Shown here: positions 16,632 through 26,323 of the stretch, piece after piece
Layout of the letters: every line of letters starts with the position of its first letter
Numbering within the stretch: position 1 is the stretch's first letter
Assembly: GCF_016102285.1 (NCBI RefSeq)
Contig: NZ_JACFOY010000001.1
Location: 1,488,001 to 1,552,000, forward strand
Direction: 5' to 3'
Length of the DNA stretch: 64,000 nt
From: Bartonella sp. M0177
GTDB lineage: Bacteria > Pseudomonadota > Alphaproteobacteria > Rhizobiales > Rhizobiaceae
Notes under the pieces: model-generated
Database searches by the model: none
What the model was told of the DNA's origin: nothing
Seen by the model: the letters and a program-made list of their open reading frames with translations, nothing else
Made by a program: the position numbers and the translations under genes

Positions 16632-19600
16632 CTTATCGAGCCTTTCTGTAGTTCTTCCAGTTCAAACAAAGCAGAATTGGAGCGCGGTTTCCATAACTCT
16701 CTCCGGATCGCCTGTTCAAGTTTATGTGCCATTTCTCTTAAAGCGGCAGGATTGTTTCCGATTAAAAAATTCCGCACCGTCTCGTCGTCAATATAGGCAT
16801 TATAAATCGCCTCGAATTGTTCATTGGATACAGCATTTGTTGTAGCCGAAAAAGCAAAGAGATAATCAACCGTTGCAGCCATTTCGACAGCACCTTTAAA
16901 GCCGTGGCGCATGACCCCTTCTATCCATTTCGGATTAACAGCACGCCCGCGGAGTGTCCGCCCGATTTCTTCCTGCAATGTTTTTATCATTGGCCGTTCG
17001 GGGCGCGACATATCATTGTGATAGACTTTCGGAAAAGCCCCCTGCTTATCAGCAACCGCCGAAGCCATTCCCCCTTCAAAGGCATAGTATTCACCGGAAT
17101 CGAGAAGATCATGTTCGCGATTATCCTGATTTTGGACAACGGCATTGATATGATGAAGCCGGTTTTCAAGCATATTTTGTGTAGCCACCCCATCTTCCTT
17201 ACCGTAAGCGAAAGAAGAATGGGCAATCCACGCTTTACCAAGGTCGTTACGGTCATTCCATTCGCCCTTGTCGAGAAGCTCCTGAACGCCGGTTCCATAG
17301 ACACCCGGTCGAGCACCGAAAACACGAAAACCGGCTTCTCTTTCCGCCTCTTTTGTGGTTTTTCCGGCGGCCGTCAGCGTTTTTACGTCTTTCAAATAAT
17401 GCACATGGAGCGGATTATCTTCTTCCTCTTCGTCAAGCGAGGCAACGAGACGCACCGCCTGATCGAACAAGGCTATCTGTTCGGGAAATGCATCGCGGAA
17501 GAAACCGGAAATCCTTAATGTTACGTCGACACGTGGCCGCCCGAGAACCGCTACAGGAATAACTTCAACACCGGTTACACGGCGGGATGCCGCATCCCAC
17601 AAAGGTTTAACACCGATAAGTGCCAGAGCCTGCGCAATATCATCGCCACCGGTACGCATATTGGCTGTTCCCCAAGCAGTAAGGCCAAAAGCCTTCGGCC
17701 AATCACCGTGGTCTTGTACATAGCGGATAATGAGAAGCTCGGCCGATTTTTTACCCAATTGCCAAGCCGATTGTGTGGGCACAGCTCTTGTATCGACCGA
17801 AAAAAAGTTGCGCCCTGTCGGAAATACATCCGGCCGTCCGCGTGTCGGGGCACCGGATGGCCCCGGCTCGACAAAGTGCCCGTCAAGAGCGGTTAAAAGC
17901 CCGTCAATTTCCGCCTCTCCGCAACTTAAAATCAATGGCCGCAATGTTTCTTCAATATTTTTAAGAATTGGCGCTGTTTTTCTAAAGTTTTGAGGAAGAG
18001 TGATCTTTCCGGAAACCAGTGCCAGCGCCAGAAGTTCAATCCGTTCTACCGTGTCGCCTTTTGTGCGCCACAGGCTGTCGGTCATGCCCTTCAATATTTC
18101 AGGCTTTTCACCTTGCCACTTTTCGGAAAAAACACAATCAAGCGGGTCGAAAGCAAGTCCGAGATCATCGGCTATAGCGCGGTGTAAACTGCCGTTTTCC
18201 CCCTCGCCGCGAGGCACACGCGCCGTTGCAACAAGGAGATTTTCCAATTGTTCGCCGGAAGGTGCTTTGCCAAAAATATGTAGCCCGTCCCTGATTTGCA
18301 ATTCTTTGAGATCGCACAAAAAAGCATCAAGTTTCTCAAGTGCCAGATCATCGCTATCATGGTCTTCAATTCCGGCATCATGATTGAGACCGGTGAGCCG
18401 CACCAGATCAAGTATTTCACCTTTGAGCTTTACGAGACGACGCGGGTCAACGCCCGACGCCTCGTAATATTCATCAACAAGGCCTTCCAGATCTTTTAAC
18501 GGGCCATAACTTTCCGCGCGCGTCAAAGGCGGGGTCAGATGGTCAATGATAACGGCGGAAGAGCGTCGTTTTGCCTGTGTTCCTTCACCGGGGTCGTTAA
18601 CAATAAACGGGTAGATATGCGGCATCGGTCCAAGAGCTATTTCAGGATAGCAATGGTTCGAGAGTGCCAAAGCTTTTCCCGGAAGCCATTCAAGATTGCC
18701 GTGTTTACCCATATGAATGATGGCATCGGCTTTATAAACAAAACGGAGCCAGAAATAGAATGCAAGATAATGATGGGTGGGAACAATATCGGGTGCATGG
18801 TAGACTTGCTTTGCATCCATTCCGAATGCGCGTTCCGGCTGTAATCCGACAACCGTTTCTCCCAACATTAAAACCGGCAAAGCCAATCCGTTGTCAACCA
18901 CATAGGCATCGTCTACCGGCGCGCCCCAGCGTGCAGTCACTTCATCTTGAATCTTTTTATCAAGCAATTGAAAGAACTTCTTGTAAAGACTCAAAGAAAG
19001 CGCTTTCCGGACGAGCCTTCCCTTTACCCCTTCATTGGTTGGACCTTCAATCATCAACCGCATGAGCTCATTGCCATTTTCCGGAATATTTTCTATTTCG
19101 TAGCCTTGTTCCTTCATGGCATTAAGCGTCACAATCATGGCGGCTGGTGTATCAAGGCCGACACCGTGCCCCAAGCGACCATCGCCACCCGGATAATTGG
19201 CCATGATAATGGCAATATGGCGCTCTTTCGGCTTCTTGTTGCGCAGTCTTACCCAGTTTTTTGTGAGCTCTGTAACAAAGTCGACCCTGTCTTTCAAAGG
19301 TTTATGGACAACAACATTACATTCTGTCTCGTCATCGAATTCCACTGCCGATTTGAAAGACACAGCGCGGGTGAATACACGCCCATCGACTTCCGGAAGC
19401 GCAACATTCATGGCAAGGTCACGGGCAGTTAAGCCACGTCCATCCTTTTCCCATTGCTCTTTGCTGCTTCCGCCAAAAACCACCTGCAAAACCATTGCAC
19501 CGCGTTTTTCAAGGACAGTGCATTTTCGTCCCGTATGCCCGTTTGAAACGGCAAAGCCCGTAGCATTTAAAACAATATCGGGAGGAAGCCGGTCAAAAAT

Positions 19601-20359
19601 TGAATCGACAATTGCAACGCTCAATTCGTCTTTAAGACTTGAAACAAAAATTGGCAGCGCGATTAAGCCGCGTTTTTGGAGAGCGTCGATAAGCGCTTCA
19701 ACGCTCGCTGTTTGCCCGCTCTGCACCAATGCACGATAAAAACAGATAGAAACAACCGGTTTATGCGTGGCATTGTGACGTTTAATGAGATCATCAACAG
19801 TTAACGGCGGGTCATCCGGAGACCAAAGGCCTGCCTTCATCAAGGGGATCGCCTCGACCGGCTTTTCGTGGCGGCCAAGCAAATAATCGCAATATTCAAG
19901 AAAGGAGCGCATATTTTGCGCACTTGCTTCAATGAGATAGTGCCAAAGATTGTGGCAATCCTCTTCGGCAACAGTAGAAAATTTTTGCAAATTTTCGTCT
20001 ACTTTATCGTCACCGGGCAAAACCACCAGTCTGATATGATTTTCCAGTGCCAGCGAGTGGAGAACTTGCAACCCATAAGGCCAGTAACTTTCGCCACCTA
20101 TGACGCGCAACACAATCAATTTCGCATATGACGCGGTTTTTTCGACATAGGTGTCAACCGACATGGGATGTGAAAGCGAAAGCAAATTGACAAGCCTCAG
20201 CGAAGACGTTGTTTTCTTCAATGCGGCTTTTGCAACCGAAAGGCTTGCCAATTCGGTATCAGCCGCCGAAAGAAAAATAACATCGGCAGGCGACTGTCCA
20301 AGATCAATCGCCTTATCCTGTTCGGCTATGGTTCCCTTCTGGGCAAGAAGCAAATGCAT
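16610..20359 (-). CDS. cobN: cobaltochelatase subunit CobN
   Basis: A 1249-aa large subunit of the aerobic, ATP-dependent cobalt chelatase that inserts Co2+ into hydrogenobyrinate a,c-diamide. Family markers are MANYPGGDGRLGHGVGLDTPA around residue 388, IIHMGKHGNLEWLPGKALALS around 565, PFIVNDPGEGTQAKRRSSAVIIDHLTPPL and ADKQGAFPKVYHNDMSRPERP near residue 1120. The length is typical (1230-1280 aa). CobN needs CobS and CobT, which are not in the window. The start codon overlaps the cobW stop by 1 nt. Confidence 0.97.
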   Translation of the reverse strand: MHLLLAQKGTIAEQDKAIDLGQSPADVIFLSAADTELASLSVAKAALKKTTSSLRLVNLLSLSHPMSVDTYVEKTASYAKLIVLRVIGGESYWPYGLQVLHSLALENHIRLVVLPGDDKVDENLQKFSTVAEEDCHNLWHYLIEASAQNMRSFLEYCDYLLGRHEKPVEAIPLMKAGLWSPDDPPLTVDDLIKRHNATHKPVVSICFYRALVQSGQTASVEALIDALQKRGLIALPIFVSSLKDELSVAIVDSIFDRLPPDIVLNATGFAVSNGHTGRKCTVLEKRGAMVLQVVFGGSSKEQWEKDGRGLTARDLAMNVALPEVDGRVFTRAVSFKSAVEFDDETECNVVVHKPLKDRVDFVTELTKNWVRLRNKKPKERHIAIIMANYPGGDGRLGHGVGLDTPAAMIVTLNAMKEQGYEIENIPENGNELMRLMIEGPTNEGVKGRLVRKALSLSLYKKFFQLLDKKIQDEVTARWGAPVDDAYVVDNGLALPVLMLGETVVGLQPERAFGMDAKQVYHAPDIVPTHHYLAFYFWLRFVYKADAIIHMGKHGNLEWLPGKALALSNHCYPEIALGPMPHIYPFIVNDPGEGTQAKRRSSAVIIDHLTPPLTRAESYGPLKDLEGLVDEYYEASGVDPRRLVKLKGEILDLVRLTGLNHDAGIEDHDSDDLALEKLDAFLCDLKELQIRDGLHIFGKAPSGEQLENLLVATARVPRGEGENGSLHRAIADDLGLAFDPLDCVFSEKWQGEKPEILKGMTDSLWRTKGDTVERIELLALALVSGKITLPQNFRKTAPILKNIEETLRPLILSCGEAEIDGLLTALDGHFVEPGPSGAPTRGRPDVFPTGRNFFSVDTRAVPTQSAWQLGKKSAELLIIRYVQDHGDWPKAFGLTAWGTANMRTGGDDIAQALALIGVKPLWDAASRRVTGVEVIPVAVLGRPRVDVTLRISGFFRDAFPEQIALFDQAVRLVASLDEEEEDNPLHVHYLKDVKTLTAAGKTTKEAEREAGFRVFGARPGVYGTGVQELLDKGEWNDRNDLGKAWIAHSSFAYGKEDGVATQNMLENRLHHINAVVQNQDNREHDLLDSGEYYAFEGGMASAVADKQGAFPKVYHNDMSRPERPMIKTLQEEIGRTLRGRAVNPKWIEGVMRHGFKGAVEMAATVDYLFAFSATTNAVSNEQFEAIYNAYIDDETVRNFLIGNNPAALREMAHKLEQAIRRELWKPRSNSALFELEELQKGSIRWTPRKS

Positions 20360-21429
20360 CAGACATCAAGCGCTTCAATAGTTTTGCGCACTTTCTCCTC
20401 GTCGATTTCATGAAGGCCGATAACAACAAGATGGCTTTTATGCTCTTCGTTTTTTTGCCAGGGGCGATCAAAATAGGAATCAATCCGCTGACCGACAGCT
20501 TGAACAACAAGGCGCATCGGTTTTCCAACCACATTGACAAAGCCTTTGAGCCGCAAAATATCATTTTCTTCGATGATCGTTTTCAACCGCTCGATCAAAG
20601 CCTTGGGATCATGGATGGATGGCGCGTTAACGACAAAGCTTTTGAATTCGTCGTGATTATGTGGAACGCCTTTCGCATGGTTCATTTCATGGTGGGATTT
20701 GCGGTTTTCAATATCGCTCTCGGTACCGACGCCAAGCCCCAATATAAGATCGGTTCCGATACTGCCGAAACTCGACGTGACCATTTGGGGTACTCTGTCA
20801 CTATGGCTCGAAATGATATTGCGCACATTATCGAGCGTGTCCTCGTCGATAAGGTCGACCTTGTTGAGGACGATGAGATCAGCCGCATGAATTTGGTCTT
20901 CAAACAATTCTTCGAGCGGGCTTTCGTGGGTGATCGAATTATCTTGGGCCCGTTCGGCATTGATTTTGTCAATATCATCGGCAAACCGGCCTTCGGCCAC
21001 CGCCGGAGCGTCAATCACGGTAATCACCCCGTCAACGGTCACCTGCGTTTTAATTTCCGGCCAATTGAAAGCTGCAACAAGCGGCTGGGGAAGTGCCAAA
21101 CCGGATGTTTCGATCACAATATGATCGGGTCTATCCTCACGCTCGAGGAGTTTGGTCATAGTCGGAATGAATTCTTCGGCAACCGTGCAACAAATGCAGC
21201 CATTATTGAGTTCAATGAGATCATCATCATGGCAATTATCAAGGCCGCAGCCTTTAAGCAAACCGCCATCCACTCCAAGTTCGCCAAATTCGTTAATAAT
21301 AAGAGCAATGCGTTTGCCTTGCGCATTTTCCAATAAATGCCTGATCATTGTGGTTTTTCCGGAACCCAAAAATCCGGTTATGACGGTGGTTGGGATTTTG
21401 CTTTGTAAAAATTTTTGTTCCGACATCAA
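20359..21429 (-). CDS. cobW: cobalamin-linked metallochaperone GTPase CobW
   Basis: A 356-aa G3E-family GTPase thought to deliver cobalt to CobN. It has Walker A GFLGSGKTTMIRHLLE at residues 19-34, the metal-binding CxCC motif in ELNNGCICCTVAEEF near residue 77, NKVDLIDED as the nucleotide-specificity motif near residue 190, and a His-rich stretch (HHEMNHAKGVPHNHDEF) near residue 250 before the C-terminal domain. The length and the position between cobP and cobN are as in other alphaproteobacteria. It overlaps cobP by 4 nt. Confidence 0.96.
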   Translation of the reverse strand: MMSEQKFLQSKIPTTVITGFLGSGKTTMIRHLLENAQGKRIALIINEFGELGVDGGLLKGCGLDNCHDDDLIELNNGCICCTVAEEFIPTMTKLLEREDRPDHIVIETSGLALPQPLVAAFNWPEIKTQVTVDGVITVIDAPAVAEGRFADDIDKINAERAQDNSITHESPLEELFEDQIHAADLIVLNKVDLIDEDTLDNVRNIISSHSDRVPQMVTSSFGSIGTDLILGLGVGTESDIENRKSHHEMNHAKGVPHNHDEFKSFVVNAPSIHDPKALIERLKTIIEENDILRLKGFVNVVGKPMRLVVQAVGQRIDSYFDRPWQKNEEHKSHLVVIGLHEIDEEKVRKTIEALDV

Positions 21430-21944
21430 ACTTCGCCTTTCAATTTAAGCGGCAGACCAGCCGCAACAAAAAACACCGTTTCTGCTATATTTGCAATTTT
21501 CTGGTTCATGAGACCGGCATAATCACCGAATTCACGCGCAAGCTTGTTGTCCGGCACAATGCCAAGCCCTACCTCGCTCGAAACAAAAACCGTTTCTACG
21601 TCAAGTCCTGCAAGACCATCAACAAGCTTTGCTATTTCTGTTTCAATGTTCCTATGATGCTCCAATAAATTGCCAAGCCAAACGCTGAGACAATCAACAA
21701 GGACAATTTTTTGTTCACTATTATGTTTTTGGATCTCGCCTATAAGATCAATCGGCTCTTCAACATTGATCCAGCCGGACTTGCGGCGTGAGCGATGCAT
21801 GTCGACCCGTTTTTTCATCTCTTCATTAAAAATTTCTGCGGTTGCCAGATAGACCGGTGTTTTATTGGCAGACAACACATAATTTTCGGCAAAAACCGAC
21901 TTTCCCGAACGCGTCCCGCCAAGAATCAATGTTATCTTTGCCAA
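21426..21944 (-). CDS. cobP: adenosylcobinamide kinase / adenosylcobinamide-phosphate guanylyltransferase
   Basis: A 172-aa bifunctional enzyme (CobP/CobU) that phosphorylates adenosylcobinamide and then adds GMP in nucleotide-loop assembly. The P-loop ILGGTRSGKSVFAENYVL is at residues 7-24, the RSRR-containing region DMHRSRRKSGWINVEEPIDL is near residue 49, VLVDCLSVWLGNLL is near 82, and SSEVGLGIVPDNKLAREFGDYAGLMNQKIA is near 122. It heads the five-gene run cobP-cobW-cobN-cobO-eamA, in which every junction overlaps. Confidence 0.96.
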   Translation of the reverse strand: MAKITLILGGTRSGKSVFAENYVLSANKTPVYLATAEIFNEEMKKRVDMHRSRRKSGWINVEEPIDLIGEIQKHNSEQKIVLVDCLSVWLGNLLEHHRNIETEIAKLVDGLAGLDVETVFVSSEVGLGIVPDNKLAREFGDYAGLMNQKIANIAETVFFVAAGLPLKLKGEV

Positions 21945-22210
21945 AAAACTCCTCCATTTGCGGAATAGACATTCATCACTTTACAAAGAAAGCTGAAAAA
22001 CCGGCTTCATGCCTTTGATGCAGAATCAGAGTTCTTGAATGATGAGAACATAAACCGGAACCGGATTTCTAGCCCATTCTTAAATACAATAATTTGACTG
22101 ACCGGCTTGAATGAAATGCCCGAATTGGGTCCACTTCCTGAAAGTCCAGTTTATTTTTCGCAACTTCTTTTGCAAAAAACCGGCTATTTATAGAGATAGC
22201 TGCTTAAACT

Positions 22211-23674
22211 TTATCGTGCAAGCCGAAAAAGCGCGTTTATGTCGACGGCCTTTTCCAGTTCATCGGCGATTTTATCGAGTGCATTATCAATTTTTTCAAA
22301 ATGTCCGGACTTATCAGGCTTTGCACCGAGATTTCCGATAAAATAGTGACGAAAAGCATCTGCCGAAAACAAACCATGGAGATAGGTTCCCCAAATCTTT
22401 CCATCAGGCGATGCCGCACCGTCTTTGGCATTGTTTATTTCTAACGGGGCATGGCGACAATCGGGACCAAAGCTTTTGCCCATATGGATTTCATAGCCTG
22501 TGAGCGGGAGTCCGCTTGCCAGATGAATAGCGTTGCAATTGCGTGTGAGTTTTCGTTCTCCAATTTCTGTTACCATATCAAGAAGGCCAAGCCCTTCTGT
22601 TTCGCTAACATTTCCTTCCAGAGAATCGGGATCCAGAATTTTCTTACCCAAAATTTGAAAGCCGCCGCAAATGCCGATGACCATACCGCCTTTTTTGGCG
22701 TGTTCGATAATCTCCCCATCCCACTTGCGCTCACGAAGAGCAATCATATCCGCTATGGTCGATTTGGAACCGGGAAGGATAATAACATCGCTATTGGCCG
22801 GAAAACATTCACCTTTCCGGACAAAGACAATTTCAACATCACTTTCGTGAGCCAACGGGTCGAGATCATCAAAATTGGCAATATGGGGTAAAACCGGTAC
22901 AGCTATCTTTACTTTGCCGTGTCTTTTTGGCGATCTATGTTCGAGTGCCATCGAATCTTCAGGAGGCAACAGGCTTGCCCCTTCAAGCCAGGGGATTACA
23001 CCGAGACAAGGCCAGCCGGTAAAATTCCGGATTGCTTTGATTCCATCATCAAAAAGGCTCAAATCCCCGCGAAATTTGTTAATGAGATAACCTGAGACCA
23101 TTGCACGGTCTTCACGCTCAAGAATTGTTGCGGTACCTACGAGTGAAGCGATCACACCACCGCGGTCAATGTCACCAATCAATACGACCGGCACATCGGC
23201 ACTTCGCGCAAAACCCATATTAGCAATGTCACCATGGCGCAAATTGATTTCTGCCGGTGAACCGGCCCCCTCCACCAACACCAAATCACACCTCTCCTTC
23301 AATCGGGCAAAAGATTCCATGACCCGATCGAGAAGTTCACCCTTCATTTTTTGGTAGTCGGCACCTTTTTTAAAACCGGAAAGCTTACCCTGTAGAATGA
23401 TTTGGGAACCGGTAGAACTTTGCGGTTTCAATAAAACCGGATTCATATGAACGGACGGTTTTTCATTTGCTGCAAAAGCTTGCAGCCATTGTCCACGCCC
23501 GATCTCGCCGCCATCATCGGCAACGGCGGCATTGTTCGACATATTTTGCGGTTTGAACGGCATTACCTTGATGCCTCTACGGGAGGCCAAACGGCAAAAG
23601 CCGGCAACAAGAACTGTTTTGCCGACGTCGGAACCTGTGCCCTGAAACATCAATGCACGTGCCAAATCAATCAC
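22211..23674 (-). CDS. cobQ: cobyric acid synthase
   Basis: A 487-aa amidotransferase that amidates the b, d, e and g side chains of adenosylcobyrinate a,c-diamide. The N-terminal domain starts with LMFQGTGSDVGKTVLVAGFCR (P-loop, residues 9-29), MSNNAAV-containing KPQNMSNNAAVADDGGEIGRGQ follows, and VEGAGSPAEINL is near 136. The C-terminal glutaminase domain has IGICGGFQILGKKI with the nucleophile Cys near 334 and GTYLHGLF with a conserved His near 428. It is the only gene in its unit; the next upstream gene on this strand is more than 460 nt away. Confidence 0.96.
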   Translation of the reverse strand: MIDLARALMFQGTGSDVGKTVLVAGFCRLASRRGIKVMPFKPQNMSNNAAVADDGGEIGRGQWLQAFAANEKPSVHMNPVLLKPQSSTGSQIILQGKLSGFKKGADYQKMKGELLDRVMESFARLKERCDLVLVEGAGSPAEINLRHGDIANMGFARSADVPVVLIGDIDRGGVIASLVGTATILEREDRAMVSGYLINKFRGDLSLFDDGIKAIRNFTGWPCLGVIPWLEGASLLPPEDSMALEHRSPKRHGKVKIAVPVLPHIANFDDLDPLAHESDVEIVFVRKGECFPANSDVIILPGSKSTIADMIALRERKWDGEIIEHAKKGGMVIGICGGFQILGKKILDPDSLEGNVSETEGLGLLDMVTEIGERKLTRNCNAIHLASGLPLTGYEIHMGKSFGPDCRHAPLEINNAKDGAASPDGKIWGTYLHGLFSADAFRHYFIGNLGAKPDKSGHFEKIDNALDKIADELEKAVDINALFRLAR

Positions 23675-24136
23675 CCTTTATCGATAAAAAAAACCGCAAT
23701 TTTTTTTCAAAAAAATAGCGATTTTCATACTTCATTAAGTGTTCGCTAACCCGTGATTAACATTGTTGATCTACAAAGGCTCCAGAAACAAAAACAACTT
23801 GTTTCTCTCTGGATCAGGTAGTGCGTACCAGAGGTGTAATTCCGGACATGTGTATGAGTATCGTCCGGAAAATGCGTAAGATAAAACTGCGTAAACGGGT
23901 CACCGCTTGCGCAGTTTTACGCATTTCTAGCCTGCTTTACGGGTTAAGAAAAGATGACTTTCCGGTTCTTCCACATATTTTCAGAACGCGCGACGTGGCT
24001 ATCTTTATGAGAGAGCTTCACCCCCCAAGAAAACGTCAGCTATGCAGTTTTGAAATAAATGAATTTACGCACAAATCCGAAACCATAAGCGCTCGTTTAT
24101 CGAGAGCTCACCGCTTGCTCATAGAGAGATTAAAAA
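23675..24136. other. 462-bp intergenic region with two hairpins
   Basis: The spacer between cobQ and the monooxygenase gene contains a 109-codon open frame on the plus strand (23821-24150) that has no recognisable protein character. It also contains two adjacent inverted repeats at 23841-23922, listed separately. The cobQ promoter must lie in the part next to 23674. No B12-box (GCCACTG) was seen on either strand. Confidence 0.4.
23841..23922. repeat. two adjacent inverted repeats (stem-loops)
   Basis: The first stem is TCCGGAC (23841-23847) with GTCCGGA (23863-23869). The second is AAAACTGCG (23883-23891) with CGCAGTTTT (23910-23918), extended by GCGT (23874-23877) pairing with ACGC (23919-23922). 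There is no poly-U tail on either side, so they are not ordinary terminators. They could be part of a small structured RNA or a palindromic element remnant. Confidence 0.45.
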
Positions 24137-25123
24137 TCACATATCTTTAATGATACGGGCAAGAAGTGTGAATGAATCCATGCGTTTTTTATTATCCCAA
24201 ATCGGACTCGTAACAATCAACTCGTCTGCATTCGTATCGGCTATCAGTTTTTTCAGGCCCAGCTCGACTGTTTCAGAGGAGCCGACCACAGAACAGGACA
24301 AAGATTGTTCAAGCACCAAGCGGTGATTGAAGGGAAGATTATCAACATAATTCATGACCGGTTTTGGTAACGGACCGGCACGCCCTGTTCTCAAATTGAC
24401 AAAGGATTGTTGTTGGGAAGAAAACAGAAACTTTGCTTCATCATCCGTTTCGGCAACCACAACATTTGCAGCAACCATTGCAACGGGCTTATCGAGATAT
24501 TCCGAGGGTTGGAAATTATCACGATAAACTTTGAGTGCACGATAAAGCTCGGCCGGTGCAAAATGCGAGGCAAACGAATAAGGCAAGCCCAGAACTGCCG
24601 CAAGCTGCGCCCCATAAAGGCTCGACCCCAAAATCCAGACCGGCACGTGTAAACCTGCCCCCGGAACCGCCCGCAATTGTTGCTGAGGCTCGGCATCTTT
24701 AAAATAGTCAAGCAATTCGACGACATCGCGGGGATAATCATTCGGGTTGCTATCAAGCGAACGTCTCAAGGCTCTGGCTGTCATCTGGTCAGTACCCGGA
24801 GCACGACCTAATCCGAGTTCAACCCTTTTCGGGTAGAGTGCTTCAAGAGTGCCGAATTGTTCGGCAATGACCAGCGGAGAATGGTTAGGAAGCATAACGC
24901 CGCCCGCACCAACAACAATTTTATTGGTCGAGGCAAGAATCTGCCCCATTACAACCGCCGTTGCAGCACTTGCAATGCCGGTCATATTATGATGTTCGGC
25001 ATACCAGATACGAGGAAACCCGAGCTCATCCACATGTTTGGCAAGAGCTATGGAATTTTTTAACGCCTGAGCAACCGAACTTCCCTCAGGCACGGGACAT
25101 AGATCAAGGACAGATATTTTCAT
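24137..25123 (-). CDS. luciferase-like (LLM class) flavin-dependent oxidoreductase
   Basis: A 328-aa TIM-barrel flavin monooxygenase of the bacterial luciferase superfamily, YhbW/MsnO8-like. Markers are [14 protein letters not shown] at the N-terminus, [20 protein letters not shown] near residue 39, [23 protein letters not shown] around residue 73, [21 protein letters not shown] around 100, and [11 protein letters not shown] near 280. It probably uses FMNH2 and oxygen; the substrate is unknown. Starting at 25123 rather than 25171 matches the usual N-terminus of the family. It follows tgt at a distance of 67 nt and may be the last gene of queA-tgt. Confidence 0.87.
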   Translation of the reverse strand: MKISVLDLCPVPEGSSVAQALKNSIALAKHVDELGFPRIWYAEHHNMTGIASAATAVVMGQILASTNKIVVGAGGVMLPNHSPLVIAEQFGTLEALYPKRVELGLGRAPGTDQMTARALRRSLDSNPNDYPRDVVELLDYFKDAEPQQQLRAVPGAGLHVPVWILGSSLYGAQLAAVLGLPYSFASHFAPAELYRALKVYRDNFQPSEYLDKPVAMVAANVVVAETDDEAKFLFSSQQQSFVNLRTGRAGPLPKPVMNYVDNLPFNHRLVLEQSLSCSVVGSSETVELGLKKLIADTNADELIVTSPIWDNKKRMDSFTLLARIIKDM

Positions 25124-25190
25124 TTTTTTAATATAGGAACTCTCGAAATGAATACAACGAGTGAAATTCAATCAAGCAGTGCTTTTTAAA

Positions 25191-26318
25191 TCAATCCGCA
25201 CTATCGCCTTTATTCCACTCTTCTGTGAATTCGGCTACGAAATCGGCATAACGATGTGCTTCGATCGCGTCTCTTATGCCTTGCATCAATTGCTGATAAA
25301 AAGCGAGATTGTTCCACGTAATCACCATTCCGGCCAATGGCTCACCCGCTTTTACGAGATGGTGAAGATAAGCGCGGCTATAATCCCGTGCTGCCGGACA
25401 AGGAGATTGAGGGTCTAGCGGGCGCGGGTCTTCGGCATGTTTTGCATTTCTCAAATTGATTTTACCAAATCTGGTGAAAGCCAAACCATGTCGGCCTGCC
25501 CTTGTCGGCATGACACAATCGAACATATCAACGCCATGCGCCACACTTTTCAAAATATCATCAGGTGTGCCAACACCCATCAGATAACGCGGCTTATCTT
25601 CCGGCAAAATCGAGCAGGTCACATCAAGCATATCCATCATCACATTTTGCGGCTCACCCACCGCCAGGCCACCAATGGAATAGCCCTTCAACTCGAGATC
25701 CTTCAAAGCATTTGCCGAACGTTCCCGCAAACTTGCATTATCCCCGCCCTGAACGATACCGAACATCGCCTTGCCCGGCTGATCTCCAAAAGCTGTTTTG
25801 CAACGTTCTGCCCAGCGTAAAGACAGCTCCATTGCCTTTTCCATTTCTTTGAATGAGGCAGGCAAGGCAACGCATTGGTCGAGTTGCATCTGGATGTCGG
25901 AATCAAGAAGGCATTGTATTTCGATCGACCGTTCCGGTGTCAGCTCATAACGAGCGCCATCTATATGCGATTGGAAGGTCACGCCCTTTTCGGTCAATTT
26001 TCTAAGTCCTGCAAGCGACATAACCTGAAACCCGCCAGAGTCAGTCAAAATGGGCTTCGGCCAACGTGCAAAAACATGAAGTCCGCCCAATCTTGCAATA
26101 CGTTCTGCACCGGGACGCAACATCAAATGATAGGTATTGCCGAGTATAATATCGGCACCAAGCTCTTCAACCTGCTCCATATACATTGCCTTCACCGAAC
26201 CGGCGGTTCCTACCGGCATAAAAGCAGGTGTGCGGACTTTGCCGCGCGGCATTGTAATTTCGCCACGCCGCGCGTGACCATCTTCAGTAATTTTTTTGAA
26301 GGTGAAGGTTTCGCTCAT
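25191..26318 (-). CDS. tgt: tRNA-guanine transglycosylase (queuine tRNA-ribosyltransferase)
   Basis: A 375-aa enzyme that exchanges G34 for the queuosine precursor preQ1 in tRNAs for Asp, Asn, His and Tyr. Substrate residues are present in [17 protein letters not shown] (catalytic Asp near residue 90), [14 protein letters not shown] and MPTRAGRHG. The zinc site is unusual. In the segment [21 protein letters not shown], two of the three canonical cysteines are replaced by Ser and Ala. The distal zinc histidine is Asn in [11 protein letters not shown]. Only one of four ligands therefore remains. It lies 5 nt after queA, the next enzyme of the pathway. Confidence 0.95.
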   Translation of the reverse strand: MSETFTFKKITEDGHARRGEITMPRGKVRTPAFMPVGTAGSVKAMYMEQVEELGADIILGNTYHLMLRPGAERIARLGGLHVFARWPKPILTDSGGFQVMSLAGLRKLTEKGVTFQSHIDGARYELTPERSIEIQCLLDSDIQMQLDQCVALPASFKEMEKAMELSLRWAERCKTAFGDQPGKAMFGIVQGGDNASLRERSANALKDLELKGYSIGGLAVGEPQNVMMDMLDVTCSILPEDKPRYLMGVGTPDDILKSVAHGVDMFDCVMPTRAGRHGLAFTRFGKINLRNAKHAEDPRPLDPQSPCPAARDYSRAYLHHLVKAGEPLAGMVITWNNLAFYQQLMQGIRDAIEAHRYADFVAEFTEEWNKGDSAD

Positions 26319-26323
26319 TGTTC

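Noticed and set aside
16817-17518. 233-codon open frame antisense to cobN
   Set aside because: Shadow frame within an unambiguous gene.
6453-23810. Cobalamin riboswitch upstream of the cob units
   Set aside because: Reading the leaders of MFS-cobD, cobA/cbiD, cobP and cobQ for the B12 box (GCCACTG) found no match. A covariance-model search would decide.
23821-24150. 109-codon plus-strand open frame between cobQ and the monooxygenase gene
   Set aside because: The predicted protein is basic and featureless, contains two hairpins in its coding part and overlaps the end of a real gene. No Shine-Dalgarno was seen.
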